64,000 bases of DNA from Anthoceros angustus. Lineage: Eukaryota > Streptophyta > Anthocerotopsida > Anthocerotales > Anthocerotaceae. The number at the start of each line of letters is the position of its first letter. Position 1 is the stretch's first letter. Of the stretch, positions 41,318 through 53,402 are shown in pieces. A program made the position numbers and the translations under genes. Location of the stretch: NCBI GenBank assembly GCA_010909165.1, contig MU008162.1, positions 248,001 to 312,000 of the forward strand. The letters are read 5' to 3'. The notes under the pieces were generated by a model, which saw only the letters and a list, made by a program, of their open reading frames with translations, was not told where the DNA came from and ran no database searches.

Positions 41318-44300
41318 TCAGGACTCCCTGTTGGTCACAATGTTGAGCTGGTGCATGGCATCCAGGAGAGTGTCCATGTTTAAGGGCTTGTTTATGTATG
41401 CGTCCATCCCTGCGTCCATGCACTTCTGTTGGTCGCTTTCCATACCTCCGTGTGCTGTGAGTGCAATGATGGGGAGGTGGCCGCTGCCTTCGATCTCCCT
41501 TATCCTCACGGTGGCTGTGTAGCCGTCCATGACAGGCATCTGTTACCAAGAATGAATTAAAAGGTTAGGCACATCACAACACGCCATCCTGCCTCCGTCA
41601 TCACTACAATATATTCTTTTCGTCCCAAGGCCTTCCCAGGTGCAGGGACAAGCTTACCTGACAATCCATGAGGACAAGGTCGAAGACGTTTTGGGAGCAG
41701 CTGGGCTCACCGGGTACCTTAGCTGAAGGACTAGCAACAAGCTCAGCCACCATCTCCACAGCCTCTTTACCATTACCAGCCACCTTGACCAGGGCACCCT
41801 CCTTCCTCAGCAACTGACTGGCGATTCTCTGCATGACCACAGTATCCTCCACCAGAAGAATTCTGACCCCGGCCAATCTGCCTCCCGTCTCCTCAGCGAC
41901 AAAAGGCTTGGGAGCAGCTGCTTCTCTGGGAGCCCGCTTCGCAGGTAATATAGGACCCACTTCAATCCCTTCCGCCTCCACGATCTCCAGCTGCACATGG
42001 TCCAGGGGACCTGCAGCACTCTGTACCGTCCACCCTCCATTTCCATTTCTCCTCTCCTCACTATCTCTAACTGGGCTATCTTTGCTACAAGGAACTGCAG
42101 GGATGTCGGTGCTTTGTCTACCTCTATCAGGGCTGCTTTTGCCGGACTGGATCTGAGGAGGTACTGTCTCTATGGGCTCCTTCTTGCCTTCCGGACCTTG
42201 CCCTTGCCCTTGCCCACTGCTGGTGCTAGTGCTGGAATTGTTCAACCTGGAAGGAGAAGGAGGCCGCAATAAAAAGCTCCTTCGCTTTTCTCCAGCCACA
42301 TCCTTCCGGTACCTGCTGTTGATCTCCTCAGCCAGAGCTGCCAGACGAGAACCGTGAACCGGTTTCGAGAGGGTGGAGTCGGAGCGGGTACGAAGACTCT
42401 GCCATGCTGCCGAGGCAGCGTACCCAGCATCAGGGGAGACAATCCACACAAGGTGGAGGAAGTAGCCGTGGGTGCTGCTGGACCGCCTGTAGTTCTCCAA
42501 CTCTGCGCGGAACTTGCCGGGCTGGAACTCCTTGCCCTGCGGAATGAGAGCCACGTCGATAAGAGCAATCACCACAGGGAAGACGTCCTGTACATTTCCC
42601 TTGGATGCCTCCGGCAAGCTGCTGCAGCTGGAAATTCTGGGAGGGGAGTATCTGGAAGGAGAAGTCTGGCGGTAGGAGACCCGAGGAGAGACGTGGTGGG
42701 GGTAAGATTGGGGTGACGACTGCGGGGAGCCGTGATGCAGGATGTTGGATATGATACAGCGGAAGGTGGTAGGGATGTCATTCCACTCCGGTACGTCCCA
42801 TACGACTGCTCCTCTCTTCTCCATCCAAGTGTACACCAGCTGCTTGCCAGCCTTGCCCTGCATGGCCAGCAGTACCTGTACATCTCCCTCCTCCCTCCTT
42901 GCTGAGAGAGACAGCCGGCTGTCCTCCTTGATCAGATGTTGAGCCAAGGTGAGGGGACGGATGCTCAGACTTTTCCTGAAATTGTCAGCAGAGCTCTCCC
43001 TGCCCTTGCCCGAAATGAAGAAGCGCCGGGTAGACCGTGGTGGCACTTCCTTGGCAGCCTTCTGGAAGGTGAGGTCGAATTTGATGAGTGTGCCCGGCTC
43101 CTGTTTGTTGGCAACCCAAATGTGCCCACCCATAATATGTACCTGAAAGGGGCACAAAATTAGACGGCTTGCCTTCCAGGAGATGCGAAGAGAATTCCAA
43201 GACAACAAACAGACAAGACGCCTGTGATTGAAGATGGGGCCATTCTGTCTTCACTCTGGCCCACCCAGGAATCAAATCAAACGGGCCCTAGCAGAACAGT
43301 AGTGTAGGCAGAGAAAGAGATATGGAGATAGAGATGGTGAATGAGAGTGCACCAGTGATCGGACGACGGCGAGGCCAAGCCCTGTACCACCATGTACACG
43401 ATGGACCCTGGAACTTGCTTGCACAAAATTGTGGAATACAGCTTCCCTTCTGGCAGGAGGTATACCAATCCCCGTGTCATCAACTTCGAACTCGTACTCC
43501 ACGCTGTCCTGGGCCACTGTTGCTCCGTTTCTGACATTACCTGACGTGGGTTCGTGCCACCTGAAGACTCCACACTGAGCCATTCTCCTGAGCCAGCCCT
43601 GGGGCCGGCGGGGCATCCTATCGTCCACGGAAGGAGCATGCACCGGCTTAGGCCAGGCACGCACAACCACCTGCCCGCCTTCTCCAGTGAACTTCACAGC
43701 GTTGCTCAGGAGGTTGCTCAGGACCTGCTTGACATGCCGGGAATCCCCATTTACCCATTTACAGTTGTCTATACTGTCGTCAGGAAGGTCCAGGACAACC
43801 TCCACATCCTTCTTCAGGCCAACAACAGCGAATGTGTCCACCACCTCCTCTAGAGTGCTGACCAAGTCGAAATCAGTTGGGTTGAACTCCAACTTGCCTC
43901 CTTCGATATTGCTCAGATCTAGGATGGAGTTCATGATACCTGTTTGCAGAAGAAACACACACACGATACGGAGTTAGGAGAGACAGAAGCTGGATGCTTA
44001 CAAAACTTGAACACAGTCAAACGGCGACGAAGATTTCTTGCCTAGAAGACTGTTTGCACAGGACTTCATTTGGACCATGCTAGCTTCCAGCTCCGAAGCG
44101 ATGGATGCCTTGTCCGAGAGTATCATGTCTATCAACCCGATGATGGCGGCCAACGGAGTTCGCAGATCATGACTCATGTTGGCAAAAAACTGATGCTTGT
44201 GATGGGTTCGCTTCTCCACCGACTTGACAGCCTTCACTTGAGCTATGTATGACTGCTCTCTTTGCATGGCTCCACTCACCCCCTTGGTCAGCAACAGGAC

Positions 44301-46333
44301 CAGAAAACAACCCACCAGCACAAGGCCAAGGGCTACACACGCGAATATTAGCAGGAGTCGATGGCCACCATAACCCAGCATGCTCTTTCGAGGGATCACA
44401 ACCACAGCAACCTGCACACAGTCGAACGCAGCTTTCAGCACCAGTTTCAAGACATAACACACAGAAGACAAAAATAAAACCCAAGAGTGAAGATACTTGC
44501 CAGGCATTTGCAGGAGGTGTCCAGAGGCACGCTCTCTATCCTATACCGGCCTCCATTAATCTTGGCATTCTCCGCCACGTAATGCTCAACAGCCAGGCTA
44601 CTCATATTCCCCAGCCTTACATCCAGATACTGCGCTGCAGCAGCCACCACAGGGTTGTTGGAGTACTCCGCTTTGAGCTGCTGCTGAGGAGCCACGGGTG
44701 GAGGGTTGGGAAGTCCGGATTGCACCACCAGATGGCCCTGCTCGTCGGTAACAAAGAAGTCTCCGTTGTGCAGATCCTGCTTGCCCAGCCAATAGGCTAC
44801 GCTGGACAGAGACGTGGAAGCGAGCATTACTCCAGCTGGTGTCAGGGAACCTGGAAGCACAAGGGCTTGCATGGACAGGAGAAGCACGTCCCCGTCTGCT
44901 GTCATGGAGCTGGTCCAGAAGACACGACCCGAGTCATTCAAAGCCTCCTGCACCAGAGAAGGATTCGGAAGAAACAGGAAGCAGTCCAGAGAAGAGGACG
45001 ACGTCCCATTGGTGGCCCGCCCAGTGCTCTGATCCACCGGCTGGAAGTACCAGTCGTAGGAAGGAGGGGTGATGCAGAGAGGTGATGTGGCAGTGTAAGA
45101 GGACTGCACGCTCGAAGGGCCAGCAAAGAGAAGAGACGTGTTCCTGGTGCTACTATAGGCAAAAAACTCTCCGGTTGCAGCCAGATAGCCCAGAAGTCCA
45201 GTGTCAGGCCTGGTAGCGTACGCGATCCAGAGATAGGGAGCAACCTGCAGATGACAGACACACATCCTCTTCAGTCTTGCAAAACAGCAGAAACATGATA
45301 ATTCCGTCTTAAAAAGTGCCGAGGACTGGAGAGCCCCGTAACCTGTTGCAGCAGCTGCTGGTAGTCAGAGATCGAGGAGGACGTTAGAAGTGATGAAGCA
45401 AGAAAGCGTGCCAAAGCCTGAGCCGAGGCTGCGTTGGTCTCCAAGCCGCGCTGGAAGCTGTCCTGCGCTGCCTGCAGAATCCCGCCCTGCGCAGTCAGGG
45501 ACGCGGAGGTGACAGACCTCCGCAGCTCGTATAAGGATGCGTGGTAGGCCGAGACGGCGAACACCACGACCACCAAGGTCACCATAATCTGCACCACCCA
45601 CGAACATACACACACCCACCATGAGCTCCACCGCAGATCAAGCAGGAAGCAGGAAGGAGAAGGCTGGAGCCTGGCCGACCATGAGTGCGACTCTGGAGCA
45701 GAACATGGGCGAGTGCGCAATCCTCCACGCTGCTGATCCGGACGCCGCCGGCGCACACGCATCCACGAAATTGGTGAAGCAGTCCTGATGGGCTCCTCCT
45801 CCTCCTCCACCTCCTACTCCTCCTCCTCTGCTGTCCTCAATTGTTCCCAGCCCGCACATCCTGAACCCGTCTCCCGCACCCCCGCATTTGGCCCGCCCGG
45901 ATCCCATACTGGCAGCCAAGGTGGGCAATCCCGCAACCCCCTGCTGCTGCTGCTGTGGTTGCTGCTGGAGATGCAGCTGCGAAGGCGGCTGCCGGGAGGA
46001 CCCCCCTCCGCGGTCCAGGGCGAGGGCGGTGTTGGTGGTGGAAGTCCTGGGGCTGTCGTGCGTGACATCGCTGGTGTAATCGCTATCGTCCACAGCCGCC
46101 CCGGAGCTGGAAGACAGCACTCCCAGCGGATCCCCCCGCATCCCCTGGATGGTGTAGTGCACGCAGCTGGAGCCCAGGTTCATGCAGAAGCTCCCCCAAT
46201 ACAGCCGCTCGTCCCTGTGCCCGCCCCACCTCTCCCTCTGCTCCTGCCCTGGTCCCTGCCCCTGCTCCTGCCCTGGTCCCTGCCCCTGCCCATCCCCCTG
46301 CTGATGCGCCATGGACTCCGCAATGCGCCTCAT
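41318..46333 (-). CDS. Hybrid sensor histidine kinase, AHK1-like (osmosensor type)
   Basis: Seven exons, 46333-45680, 45588-45343, 45244-44501, 44411-44042, 43939-43353, 43142-41658 and 41539-41318, give about 1435 aa. All phases agree. Residues 1-218 are a Gly/Gln/Ser-rich disordered region ending near FCSRVALM. A first membrane helix (MVTLVVVVFAVSAYHASLY) and an extracellular sensor of about 290 aa resembling AHK1 follow. The second helix is LLLIFACVALGLVLVGCFLV. The H box FFANMSHDLRTPL has the phosphate-accepting His at ~629. The N box, DDTGIGIPP and GGTGLGLAVV form the ATPase. The C-terminal receiver has FDLVLMDCQMPVMDGY (acceptor Asp ~1360), ALTAH and NKPL (Lys ~1413). Family role: plasma-membrane sensor of water status feeding phosphorelay. 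Introns after exons 3 and 4 use GC donors. The start may instead be MAHQQ at 46312. Confidence 0.9.
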
Positions 46334-48000
46334 CCTCTCCCAATTCCCGCCATCTCAGCTCCCTACCTCCTACCTAAGGCTCCCGTCGCCCATCTCCCTG
46401 GTGGGCTCAACTTCACCTCAACCAGGCCCAAGATTTGCCTCACCTCCAGCCACCGGCAGACCCATAAACAGACAGATCCCCACGACGCTCATCGCGGCGG
46501 GAGCAGCAACTCCTCTTCCCGGAGCTACATGCTGCAAAAATCCCAACCCAAACCTGTTAAATTTTTTTTTCTCTTCTTCCGTTGCCCAAACTTCGCGACT
46601 CGGGGACGGCACGCTTCCACAGAGCTGGAGGGGGCGGATTGCCGGGTCAGGGATGGAGAACCCAATGCCCAGGCCGAGGCCGAGCTACATCTGCGAGGAA
46701 GCAGGCAACCAGGAGCAGCTCAGCGCAATTCCACAGCACTCCATTCCATTCCCTTCCCTTCCCGGGTCAATCCGATCCCGCCGGCGCAATGCGACCAGGC
46801 AGGCGCATTCACGCCGACTCGGGGACGGGGCAGCGGGAAGCACGGGCACCATAAACACACGCAACAAAGCCGCACAATCGCGAAGTTGGGAAACCTGCAA
46901 CGCCAGGCCTCCGGGAGGAGCACAAGCGGCAAAAGCCGCTGCTTGGGCCGCTCATGAAGTGGTGTGCGCTCCTGGCGGGGGGCAGCTCTGGCAGCGGCAG
47001 CCGGAAGCTTCGCGGAAGGAGCGCAGCAGGGCCAGGACGGCGCAAGTACATACATCCAAGCGAGGGAGGCCAGGGAGATGGCAAATTGCGCCACAGGCCC
47101 ACAGGCGGGAACGACAGAGAGCGGGCAGACAGCCGGGGCGTGCGCACGCCTACCGCGACTCACTCGACTCAAAAAACGACTCCCAAACGACTCAAACGAC
47201 TCAAAACCACGCACGCTACGCACTCCCGACCTCGGCCTCGGCCTCGGCTGCGAGCACGCAGCGGGTCAAAAAGTGGGGCGTGGCGCGTGCCGGGGATTTT
47301 GGCAAAGAAGTGGAAGGAAGGGGAAGGGCAAGGACGAGGGCGGGGCCCAGCGCCGGGCCCCGCCGGGTGGGTGGGGCCTAGTAGCGGGCCCCGCCCGTGA
47401 TGGTGGGGCCCGCGGGATGCACGAATGGGACCAGATTGGAGAGGGGCGGGGATTTGCGAGCCTGGGAGCCTGAGAGCCTGGTGGGACTTGTTTGAAATTA
47501 AAAAAACGCCCTGGCCGGGTTGGCTTCGTGGGCCCTGCCATATCCACCGCCACCGCCACCGACACCGCCCACCCGCCTTAACCATGGCCTTAACGGCCGC
47601 GCCCGCGTCGTGTCGTGCTTCCCCTTGCCGGAGCCCGACCTTGTTTCACGACTCTGGGCATTCGGGATTCGCGATTCGGGATTCGCGATTCGCGATTCGC
47701 GAATTCAAGTTTCGCGATCGCCGCCCTCACTTATCACGCCGCGCAACGGTAATTTGTAATTACCCCTACCCGGCCCGGCCCCGGCCCCGGCCCGCGCAAG
47801 CCAACCCAAGCCAAGCGGGTTCAAAGCAAACAAAGCTTGTACCGGATCCGGATCCGGATCCGCCTCCGCCACCGAGGGCCAAGCCTCATTATGCCGCCTT
47901 GTCGTTGCAACGTTGCTGTGATCCAGCCTTTGCGTGGTAGGGATTTTGTGATTTGGTTTGGGGGAATGATTTGTCCTTAACCCAACCGCTCTTTTAACAC
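46334..48000. promoter_or_regulatory. GC-rich upstream region of the histidine kinase gene
   Basis: Strongly GC- and CpG-rich, with simple runs such as ggattcgcgattcgcgattc near 47666-47700 and ggatccggatccggatccg near 47843. Long open frames exist on both strands because stops are rare, and none has family resemblance. A promoter and long 5' leader for the minus-strand kinase gene are the simplest reading. Confidence 0.45.
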
Positions 48001-49712
48001 CTGCATTGGCGTTTTGATTAATGTGCAACAAGATTCCAAGTTGCTCTAGCGCAAGTACATTGTGCAGCCATTGCACGGCTACAGTTTATGTACATACACA
48101 TTTAGTGGTGTTGAACTTTCATCACATTTGGTACAAAGCGGAAGGACTCAAAACCAGAATATTGCAGGGTTCTTGTGTCTCAAGGTCTTTCTTGGACAAC
48201 CGCACCAATGACATTTTGCGTGAGATCACCCCTTGTATTGAATTGACTTGGGGTGCCTTAGAAAGGACCCAGGTCGACATGTGTGGATGTTTTCTTGTCG
48301 CATAGTACATAAAATGAAAAAGATGACCCCACACGCCTCTCACGATCACACTCTCAGTACACTTTCTTCTTAGTAAGTTGAGAAAGCCGACCAACCCATG
48401 CGCCTCAAAGTCTCTCTCCTGGGAAACCAGCGTGCGGACGATTCATATGTACTTCGGAAGAAAAGAAAGACGACCACAGCCTATGCACCTCAAGGTCTTT
48501 TTTGAAGTACAAGCCTGCTCCTAGAAAACCACGGGACCAACTCATGCGACCGTTTCTTGTTAGTAAGATGAATAAGCCAAATTCGAATGAAAAGGAAATC
48601 TCGTTTATTGAAAATCTATTTTAGAGTTGAAGGGTGGAAAATGATATTGAGTCAGTGTGTACGTTCAAGCTTGATATACCTTATTCATTAGTAGCCCATG
48701 TTAGCTTGTACACATATGGCTATTATGTATCTTAGCACATTAGCGCAGCCACTTATCTTTCCCGCTGTGCTGATTGCTTTAAATGTTGTGAGCATGTGAT
48801 GATTCTAGTCCTTACAAGTGATAATGGAGAAAATATGAAAGAAATCAATCTTAGTCTACTAGGGGCCGTGTTACTTGATTGTTATGATCGTTGTGAGATG
48901 TGATGTGTTTCTTATCACCAAGAACAATGATGAAAAGAATTGAAAGAAGACATCAAGAGTAAAAATGGGTGCATTACCAAACGTTCTTAGGCCAAAACAG
49001 ATAGTGTTTTATAAATGTCGTACGATGTGATGTGTTTGTTATTGCTATGAACAATGAGGGAAAGAAATTGAAAGAAACCATCAAGGGTAAAATGGATACA
49101 AATATTCTTCAGTAAAAATAGATACCTACAAACAATGGAGACACTTGTCAATGTGGATTACTTACCAATGCATGAAAAGACATGATTGTCCATTTGGAAT
49201 ATAACCAAAAGTTTACATTTCGATGGGAAGTCTAAAAAACTCTGTTCCCCTCATCCATAGCAATGGACTTGTATTTGCTGACATGTCGAGGTTAAGTTGG
49301 TGCATATGATATAACCATGCTAATTAGATTAAGTTTTTTTTGAAGGATTTGATGTATATGGTTGATCAATAAAAATATAGAAGTAAATCAAAGTATAAGT
49401 TGGTGCATATGATAGAACCATGTCAATTAAAATAATATTTTTTGAAGGATCAGATATTATACGATTGAATAATAAAAATATATAAATAAATCAAATCATA
49501 TTTCTACAAAGTCTCTAACAAAACTGAGTTATATTTGTGTTGTATCTTGATAAGGTAAATATATTAATCATGATGTAGATATTTTTTTCAGTTTAATCAA
49601 TGTATATTCATATATAAATATAATATATAATGTAAATGGTTAGTTTTTTTAAAATAATTATGCAGTACAATTTAGTCCAAATTTTGGATAGTTGTTATGA
49701 CAACGACTGCAC
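48001..49712. other. AT-rich intergenic DNA
   Basis: No gene, RNA gene or known element recognised. Pairs of similar phrases (agttggtgcatatgatataa near 49294 and agttggtgcatatgatagaa near 49397) indicate a decayed local duplication. Confidence 0.45.
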
Positions 49713-50538
49713 TTGTTATCACAATACTTTCATCCCGTCGCTGTCAGGTCCTATACTCCGATGTGCAACCGCTGGGTGTGGCCTTGCAGCGGGCAGGCCA
49801 GCAAGGTGCTAGTCAACCTGGAAGGGGAACAGAAAATGCCTGCCTGTTCTCGTGCTCCAGCATGGCAAGATGAGGCAGGTCGCTTGTTTTTGTCAAAATC
49901 ACTTCCACCATCGTCATCCCACCAGCCTGGGAGCCGATGGAGCTCCCTTGACGATGTTCAACAGCTCCACAGTGGCAGTAAATGCTGGCCATGGCAGCCA
50001 GCTACTTCACCTCCAGGACCAACTTCAAGGTGGGCAGTGAGAATTCCAGCAGCAGATCCTTGAGCCCTCATCTCGCTGTACATCTTGCTTGGAAGCCCTT
50101 GTCTGCAGGGATGTTATTTACATGCTGTTTCCATCTTGGTAGCATGGAAACAGCACTGCTGCCAGTGCTGCTGCCAATCGCGCTTGGCGGCTGGCCATTT
50201 CTACATCTGTGTTCGAGGTTCTATGGCGTACCGATTTTGTCACGACGGAGGTCGTTATGCTTTTTATTTTTTCTGATGGTGAGGTGGAGCACCAGCTTGG
50301 TGGATCGGGCGGGGCTCCGCCTGATCAGGTTTAGCGGCCGATCAAGGCCGATCGATCGCTGGGCAGATCGATCTCCGCAGCAATCAGACCATCGCGGGCA
50401 GGGCGGGCCTGATCGCAGGCCTCCTGGCCTCAAAGTGGCAGCCTGTGCCGCGATCAGGCCTGCCTTGGCCTCAAAGTGGGAGGCTGAGCTCTCGCTCTTT
50501 GTAGCTGGCCTCCAGCGCCTCCGAACTAGAACACTCAC
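49713..50538. other. Unassigned GC-rich segment with internal repeats
   Basis: A frame of 116 codons from 49713 has no family match. 50290-50510 is rich in gatcag / gatcgatcg and repeats ggcctcaaagtgg twice. It probably inserted into the Ku80 remnant to its right. No function is assigned. Confidence 0.35.
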
Positions 50539-51040
50539 CATTAAGACTGGATTACAAGTTTTCTCAGGCTGCAAGGCCTTTTCCCTGGGAGAAGAACTTA
50601 AATCGTGCGTTTGTCCAAGATTTTCTGCTGCAGCCTCCTGGGAGGCTGAAGGTCGTTGAGATGCCGGATGGTTGCTGAAAGAGTTGCACGGGAACTCCCT
50701 CACGTCTTCTGCAAACGGAACCTCATTGAAGTAAAATGTATCTTCCTGTCAAAATCCCATACATGCGTTCAATATGTAGCAAAACCGTCCAGCAACAGAC
50801 CATCTTGACTAAAACCAAACCTCAACAAAAAAAAGTGTTTCTGCTCTAGCGCAAAACTGTTTCACTTCCTCACAGGCTTGGAGAGGTACACTCGTCCATC
50901 CTTCATCCGAGCACTCACCATTGTGTCATCAGTTGCAGGATTAGGTTTGAGGACTCCAATGATAACATTTGCTTGTCTTTTTCTCCAGATACACCGAGCA
51001 ATGCCAACCATGGCACAGTGTTGAGGAGCGACTGTTGAAC
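50539..51040 (-). pseudogene. KU80: Ku80 (XRCC5) fragment, two exons of the beta-barrel/C-terminal arm
   Basis: The minus strand reads MVGIARCIWRKRQANVIIGV then LKPNPATDDTM, with a donor at 50918. The next exon, 50745-50539, reads EDTFYFNEVPFAEDVREF, then QEAAAENL, EKALQPEKTCNPVLM, with a donor at 50538. These match the Ku core region where Ku80 ends its barrel and begins the arm. No upstream Ku80 exons fit between here and the FCF1 start at 51371, and downstream exons were not found. It is therefore a two-exon fragment, probably a partial duplicate. Ku80 normally pairs with Ku70 at DNA double-strand ends. Confidence 0.75.
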
Positions 51041-51370
51041 ATACCCAAGCCCACCACCACGGCATCCAGAACTGACCTTATGTTAAGGAGTTTTGGTAGA
51101 GACAGCGGAAGATGGAAAAACTAGCAACCATGGAGGAAATGGATACAGTGATACAGCGGGCTGGGGCACCTCCCAAAGGCACTTGGTCGAGGACAGGGGC
51201 AATTTTCCTTCTTCACGCTAAGCAGTTTTAGTAGTGTTCATTTTATGGTCCGTCACCGAGAAGAGCGACTTCGAGTTTATTTTAACGACTATATATGTAT
51301 ATGGGATCCCAGAATCGTTTACGGCTTGCTGTTCACCGCCGCCGGAAAGCTGCCTGCCTGACCTTCCAAC

Positions 51371-52753
51371 ATGGGCAAGGCGAAGAAGACTCGGAAGTTC
51401 GCGGAGGTGAAGCGCATGATTACTCCCAAGGCTATAAAGAAGTACGTATGTGCGGTCTCCCTCACAATCGAGTTGTTGGTAGTTTTGGTGGTATTAACAG
51501 GATACGTGTTGCAGGTACAAAGAAGAAGTCCTCAATCCTGCAAAGAAGCCGTCTGAGAACGAAAAGCTTCCAAGGAATGTGTGAGTAGTTCATCACCTAA
51601 GCTTGTTGCTTGTAAAGGGATGTGAGATACTGCTAGTACTGTTTGCTCTGACCAGGTCCGATCACGCCGCTTACTCATGTCTGTGGTGTGTTGTCAGCCC
51701 TAATACTTCATCCGCCTTGTTTTTCAAGTACAACACTGCGTTAGGGCCACCTTATCAGGTTCTGGTGGACACTAACTTCATCAATTTCTCCATTCAGAAC
51801 AAGGTACGCTGGCTGCCTGACTTTTTTGCTGTGTCCGTGGGATTACCTTGGAAGCTTGCTTAGCAACTCTTGTTTGTTACTAAGTTGGCCCTGTGGTTTG
51901 CAGCTGGACTTGGAGAAGGCCATGATGGATTGTCTTTATGCAAAGTGTAAGGATTGAGTTTGATGGCTTTTGCAACATGTCTTCTGAGACAACTTTTAAG
52001 ACTCCGTTTGGGTATGATGGCTTCACACCCTGTGTGTGTTTGTTTACCTTCAGGCACTCCCTGTATCACAGACTGCGTCATGGCAGAACTGGAAAAGCTT
52101 GGTGAGAAGTATCGGGTGGCACTCAAGTAAGAGCATTCTTCCGTTTCAGACGTGCAGTAGGGTTCCGTCCCTCTCTGGACTGGTTGCTAATATTTCCCCC
52201 CTGCAGAATTGCGAAGAATCCAGGGTTCAACAGGTTGCCCTGTACTCACAAGGGAACCTATGCCGATGATTGCCTTGTCCAACGAGTCACTCAGGTGGGG
52301 AAAGGGATGCTACTTTTGATCTAAGCCAATTGCACCCGTTTTCTCCAGAAGTGTTCATGTTGTAACAAAAGCTTCTCCTTGCAGCACAAGTGCTACATTG
52401 TTGCAACATGTGATCGAGATCTGAAACGACGTATACGCAAGGTTTGAACTCACTCTCTTTCCAGTCCCGTGCAAGCTCTTCCATCTCTAATCAGCAGTTG
52501 GCTTTCGTATATATCCAGTGACACATACCTTGCTTTCTGTTCCATTCAGATCCCAGGTGTGCCCATCATGTACATCGCTCAGCACCGGTATTCCGTTGAA
52601 CGGCTACCAGAAGCGGCTATTGGAGGAGGTGAGTCCTATGTTAGCCATAAGGGATATTCGTTTTCGAGATCCATGTGCATATCTCAATTGTTTTTCATGG
52701 AATGTTCTCCTTATCAGGATGGTGTTGTGTGTCTTGCAGCTCCGAGAATGTAG
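51371..52753 (+). CDS. FCF1: FCF1/UTP24 PIN-domain endonuclease of the small-subunit processome
   Basis: Nine exons give 597 bases and 198 aa, close to the usual length of ~196: 51371-51441, 51515-51580, 51698-51803, 51904-51946, 52054-52126, 52207-52294, 52385-52441, 52550-52628 and 52740-52753. The protein starts [20 protein letters not shown]. It then carries [30 protein letters not shown] (first PIN aspartate), [54 protein letters not shown] and ends IGGAPRM. FCF1 is needed for early pre-rRNA cleavages (A1/A2 sites) in the nucleolus. The aspartates expected for metal binding are present. Intact and highly conserved, so it is likely a functional single-copy gene. It is convergent with the LCIB-like gene. 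Confidence 0.95.
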
Positions 52754-53402
52754 CGGTGCCAAGATCGCATTTCTTACTTCTGTCTTTCTGCACGGGCTGT
52801 TAAAAATACTCTCTGCCTGTGGGTATGACTTGGTCACATCTCCTTATTTCTTCGGTGGAGAAACCCTCATTCCAAGTTCTTCTTCGCTGTGCTGTCTTAT
52901 CTTTTACCTCGTGTGTCTGTCGCAGATGAGCAAGTTGCTGGAATATGGGAGTCATATATATAAATGTGTTATTTATATTTGGAGGTTGAAGAAGATTATT
53001 TTTGTCGCGATACAGATTTTTTCTGTTTCATTAATTTGGGCAGGATGGTTGGGTTCGTTGTTTCGATCGCCTGCTATGGTCGATGAACAATGAAATATTC
53101 TGAAATGGAGCTGACGGCGATGTGAGATTCATTTTGATGAGTAGGCAGAATCTATCCACTTCACACTAGCAGATTTGGCTGGAAAAAATATCTTCGATTG
53201 TCTATGAACCAGCTGTGACTGTAGCATAGATAAAGTGTTGAACGCTTCAGCGGTTTTACACAATGTAACAATGTACTGCACCATATCTTACCTCAATCAA
53301 ACTGAACGTAAACTAGAGATTCACAAACATCTGTATAATGGTCTAGCCAGCTCTTCGCGTATGGTCGATCACTCTGGAGTATCGTCAAGTCAAGATGTCA
53401 GC
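52754..53402. other. Convergent 3' flanks of FCF1 and LCIB-like genes
   Basis: Probably the two 3' untranslated regions. A T-rich stretch lies at 52960-53040. No gene is recognised. Confidence 0.45.

Noticed and set aside
46311-47381. 356-codon plus-strand frame upstream of the histidine kinase gene
   Set aside because: It lies in a GC-rich, stop-poor region, overlaps the kinase start on the other strand, and its proline/arginine-rich translation has no family resemblance. Other frames of the region are just as open.
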